A model generated the notes under the pieces. That model did no database searches. It was not told the origin of the DNA and saw nothing but the letters and a program-made list of their open reading frames with translations. This document shows, in pieces, positions 6,509-7,403 of a stretch of DNA of 7,403 nt; position 1 is the first letter of the stretch; every line of letters begins with the position of its first letter. A program made the translations under genes and the position numbers. Source of the stretch: Bacteroidota bacterium (GTDB taxonomy: Bacteria > Bacteroidota > Bacteroidia > Bacteroidales > UBA932); NCBI GenBank assembly GCA_017860395.1, contig JAGDMC010000065.1, positions 1 to 7,403 of the forward strand, written 5' to 3'.

Positions 6509-7124
6509 TCCGACAATCTCTCCCGAAGAGATAGAAAAACTCAAACAAGCAGAATTTATAGGAGAAATACATGTAGTCGATAAACTTGACTATGACTATG
6601 AAGCTGCAATTGAGTACCTTAGAAATCAAAAAATTATAGGTTTTGATACAGAAACAAAACCTGTATTTCAGGCAAATGCGAAAAGAAACGGAGTAGCTCT
6701 TCTTCAGCTTTCCGGTGCCGATAAGGCATTTATTTTCCGGCTCACATCAATTGGAATGCCGGAGTCACTTTGCAGAATCCTGGCTACAAAAAAAATAGCA
6801 AAGGTAGGAGCAGCCGTCAACGAGGATATCAGGGGCCTTCTCAGATACACCACTTTCACGCCAAAGGGGTTTGTGGATCTTCAGAACATTGGCATAAACT
6901 GGGGCATTAAAGAGAAGAGTGTAAGGAAAATGGCTGCAATTATTCTTGGAATGAGAGTATCTAAATCGCAGCAACTTTCAAACTGGGAGGCAGAAGAACT
7001 CACACACGGACAAATAAATTATGCGGCAATTGATGCCTGGGTATGTCAGCAGATGTATCTTAAACTTTTGAGTACACCAAATGCTGAATTGCACGCTCAG
7101 GAGCAAATAAAAAATCAGCAATAA
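6498..7124 (+). CDS. 3'-5' exonuclease domain protein, DEDDy (RNase D/WRN-exonuclease-like) family
   Basis: A 208-residue single-domain protein predicted to remove nucleotides from the 3' ends of RNA or DNA with two metal ions. The four acidic residues of the DEDD superfamily are visible: D50 and E52 in GFDTET (ExoI, 48-53), D110 in GAAVNEDIRGL (ExoII, 104-114) and D179 in YAAIDAW (ExoIII, 175-181). Tyr175 four residues before the last Asp places it in the DEDDy subgroup. VDLQNIG (126-132) is a further family landmark. There is no HRDC domain as in full-length RNase D and no polymerase domain; no signal peptide is seen, so it should be cytoplasmic. The frame is open to a TTG at 6492, but the ATG at 6498 is the better start; it overlaps the preceding stop region by 11 bp, suggesting translational coupling. 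It is followed 14 bp later by an rRNA methyltransferase gene, a neighbour that favours an RNA-related role. The true substrate cannot be read from sequence. Confidence 0.9.
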   Translation: MIFNPTISPEEIEKLKQAEFIGEIHVVDKLDYDYEAAIEYLRNQKIIGFDTETKPVFQANAKRNGVALLQLSGADKAFIFRLTSIGMPESLCRILATKKIAKVGAAVNEDIRGLLRYTTFTPKGFVDLQNIGINWGIKEKSVRKMAAIILGMRVSKSQQLSNWEAEELTHGQINYAAIDAWVCQQMYLKLLSTPNAELHAQEQIKNQQ

Positions 7125-7138
7125 AAGGGATAAATCAC

Positions 7139-7403
7139 ATGGGAAGAGTAATAATGAGGAGAGGCAGAGAGGAGTCTTTGAGAAGATTTCATCCCTGGAT
7201 TTTTTCCGGAGGAATATTTAAAACTGAGGGAGTGATAAATGAGGGAGATGTTGTTGAAGTTTGCTCTGTTAATGGTGAAAGACTTGGTTTCGGACACTAT
7301 CAGATAGGATCCATAACCGTGAGAATGCTCTCATTTGGAGAAGAAGATTTTACTCCGGATTTTTGGAAAAGAAGATTTGAAGCAGCATACAAATTAAGAC
7401 GCT
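7139..7403 (+). CDS. Class I SAM-dependent rRNA methyltransferase, RlmI/YccW-like, N-terminal part (cut by window edge)
   Basis: The frame is open from the ATG at 7139 to the window end: 88 codons plus one base, no stop. The opening RRGREESLRRFHPWIFSGG (residues 7-25) is the hallmark N-terminus of the RlmI family, whose E. coli member methylates a cytosine of 23S rRNA (m5C1962). It forms the start of the PUA RNA-binding domain, continued by INEGDVVEV (33-41) and LGFGHYQIGSITVRML (49-64). The SAM-binding Rossmann domain and catalytic cysteine lie outside the window. The start at 7139 aligns with the family N-terminus (short beta strand GRVIMRRG); an ATG at 7154 would remove that strand. AGGG at 7126-7129 is one of the few possible, weak Shine-Dalgarno-like sites here. 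The 14-bp gap after the exonuclease gene suggests co-transcription. The family is confident; the exact methylated base is not, so no symbol is given. Confidence 0.88.
   Translation, partial: MGRVIMRRGREESLRRFHPWIFSGGIFKTEGVINEGDVVEVCSVNGERLGFGHYQIGSITVRMLSFGEEDFTPDFWKRRFEAAYKLRR

Overview
The window looks like chromosomal DNA from an anaerobic member of the Bacteroidota, most likely order Bacteroidales. The evidence is a 729-residue type III glutamine synthetase, the long form of PurM typical of the group, TAnnTTTG promoter boxes, and start codons without Shine-Dalgarno sequences. DNA is moderately AT-rich and arginine is mostly encoded by AGA/AGG. I saw no RNA gene, CRISPR array, insertion sequence, phage gene or long intergenic gap, so this is a dense housekeeping region.

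Layout. Positions 1-1570 are on the minus strand: a secreted penicillin-binding D-Ala-D-Ala carboxypeptidase (DacB/PBP4, family S13), followed after 36 bp by the first 24 codons of a class I/II PLP aminotransferase that leaves the window. A 95-bp divergent intergenic region (1571-1665) carries one TACATTTG octamer facing each way; these are probably the -7 boxes of dacB and glnN. From 1666 to the right edge everything is on the plus strand and tightly packed: glnN, purM (21 bp later), a lipoprotein with a glutamate-racemase fold (start overlaps purM by 26 bp), a DEDDy 3'-5' exonuclease (overlaps by 11 bp), and the start of an RlmI-like rRNA methyltransferase (14 bp later, cut by the window edge). 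The spacing suggests one operon of at least five genes.

How the genes relate. GlnN makes glutamine, and PurM acts one step after the glutamine-consuming PurL reaction. The racemase-like gene would act on glutamate or aspartate. The last two genes are RNA or nucleic-acid maintenance functions. These links are thematic and inferred.

The point most worth a second look is 5042-6508. It keeps the Asp-Ser and both Cys motifs of glutamate racemase (MurI) but is preceded by a lipoprotein signal peptide. It is nearly twice the usual MurI length, with an internal insertion and a C-terminal extension. MurI is normally cytoplasmic, so an envelope-anchored version with an intact active site is unusual and may have a different function.
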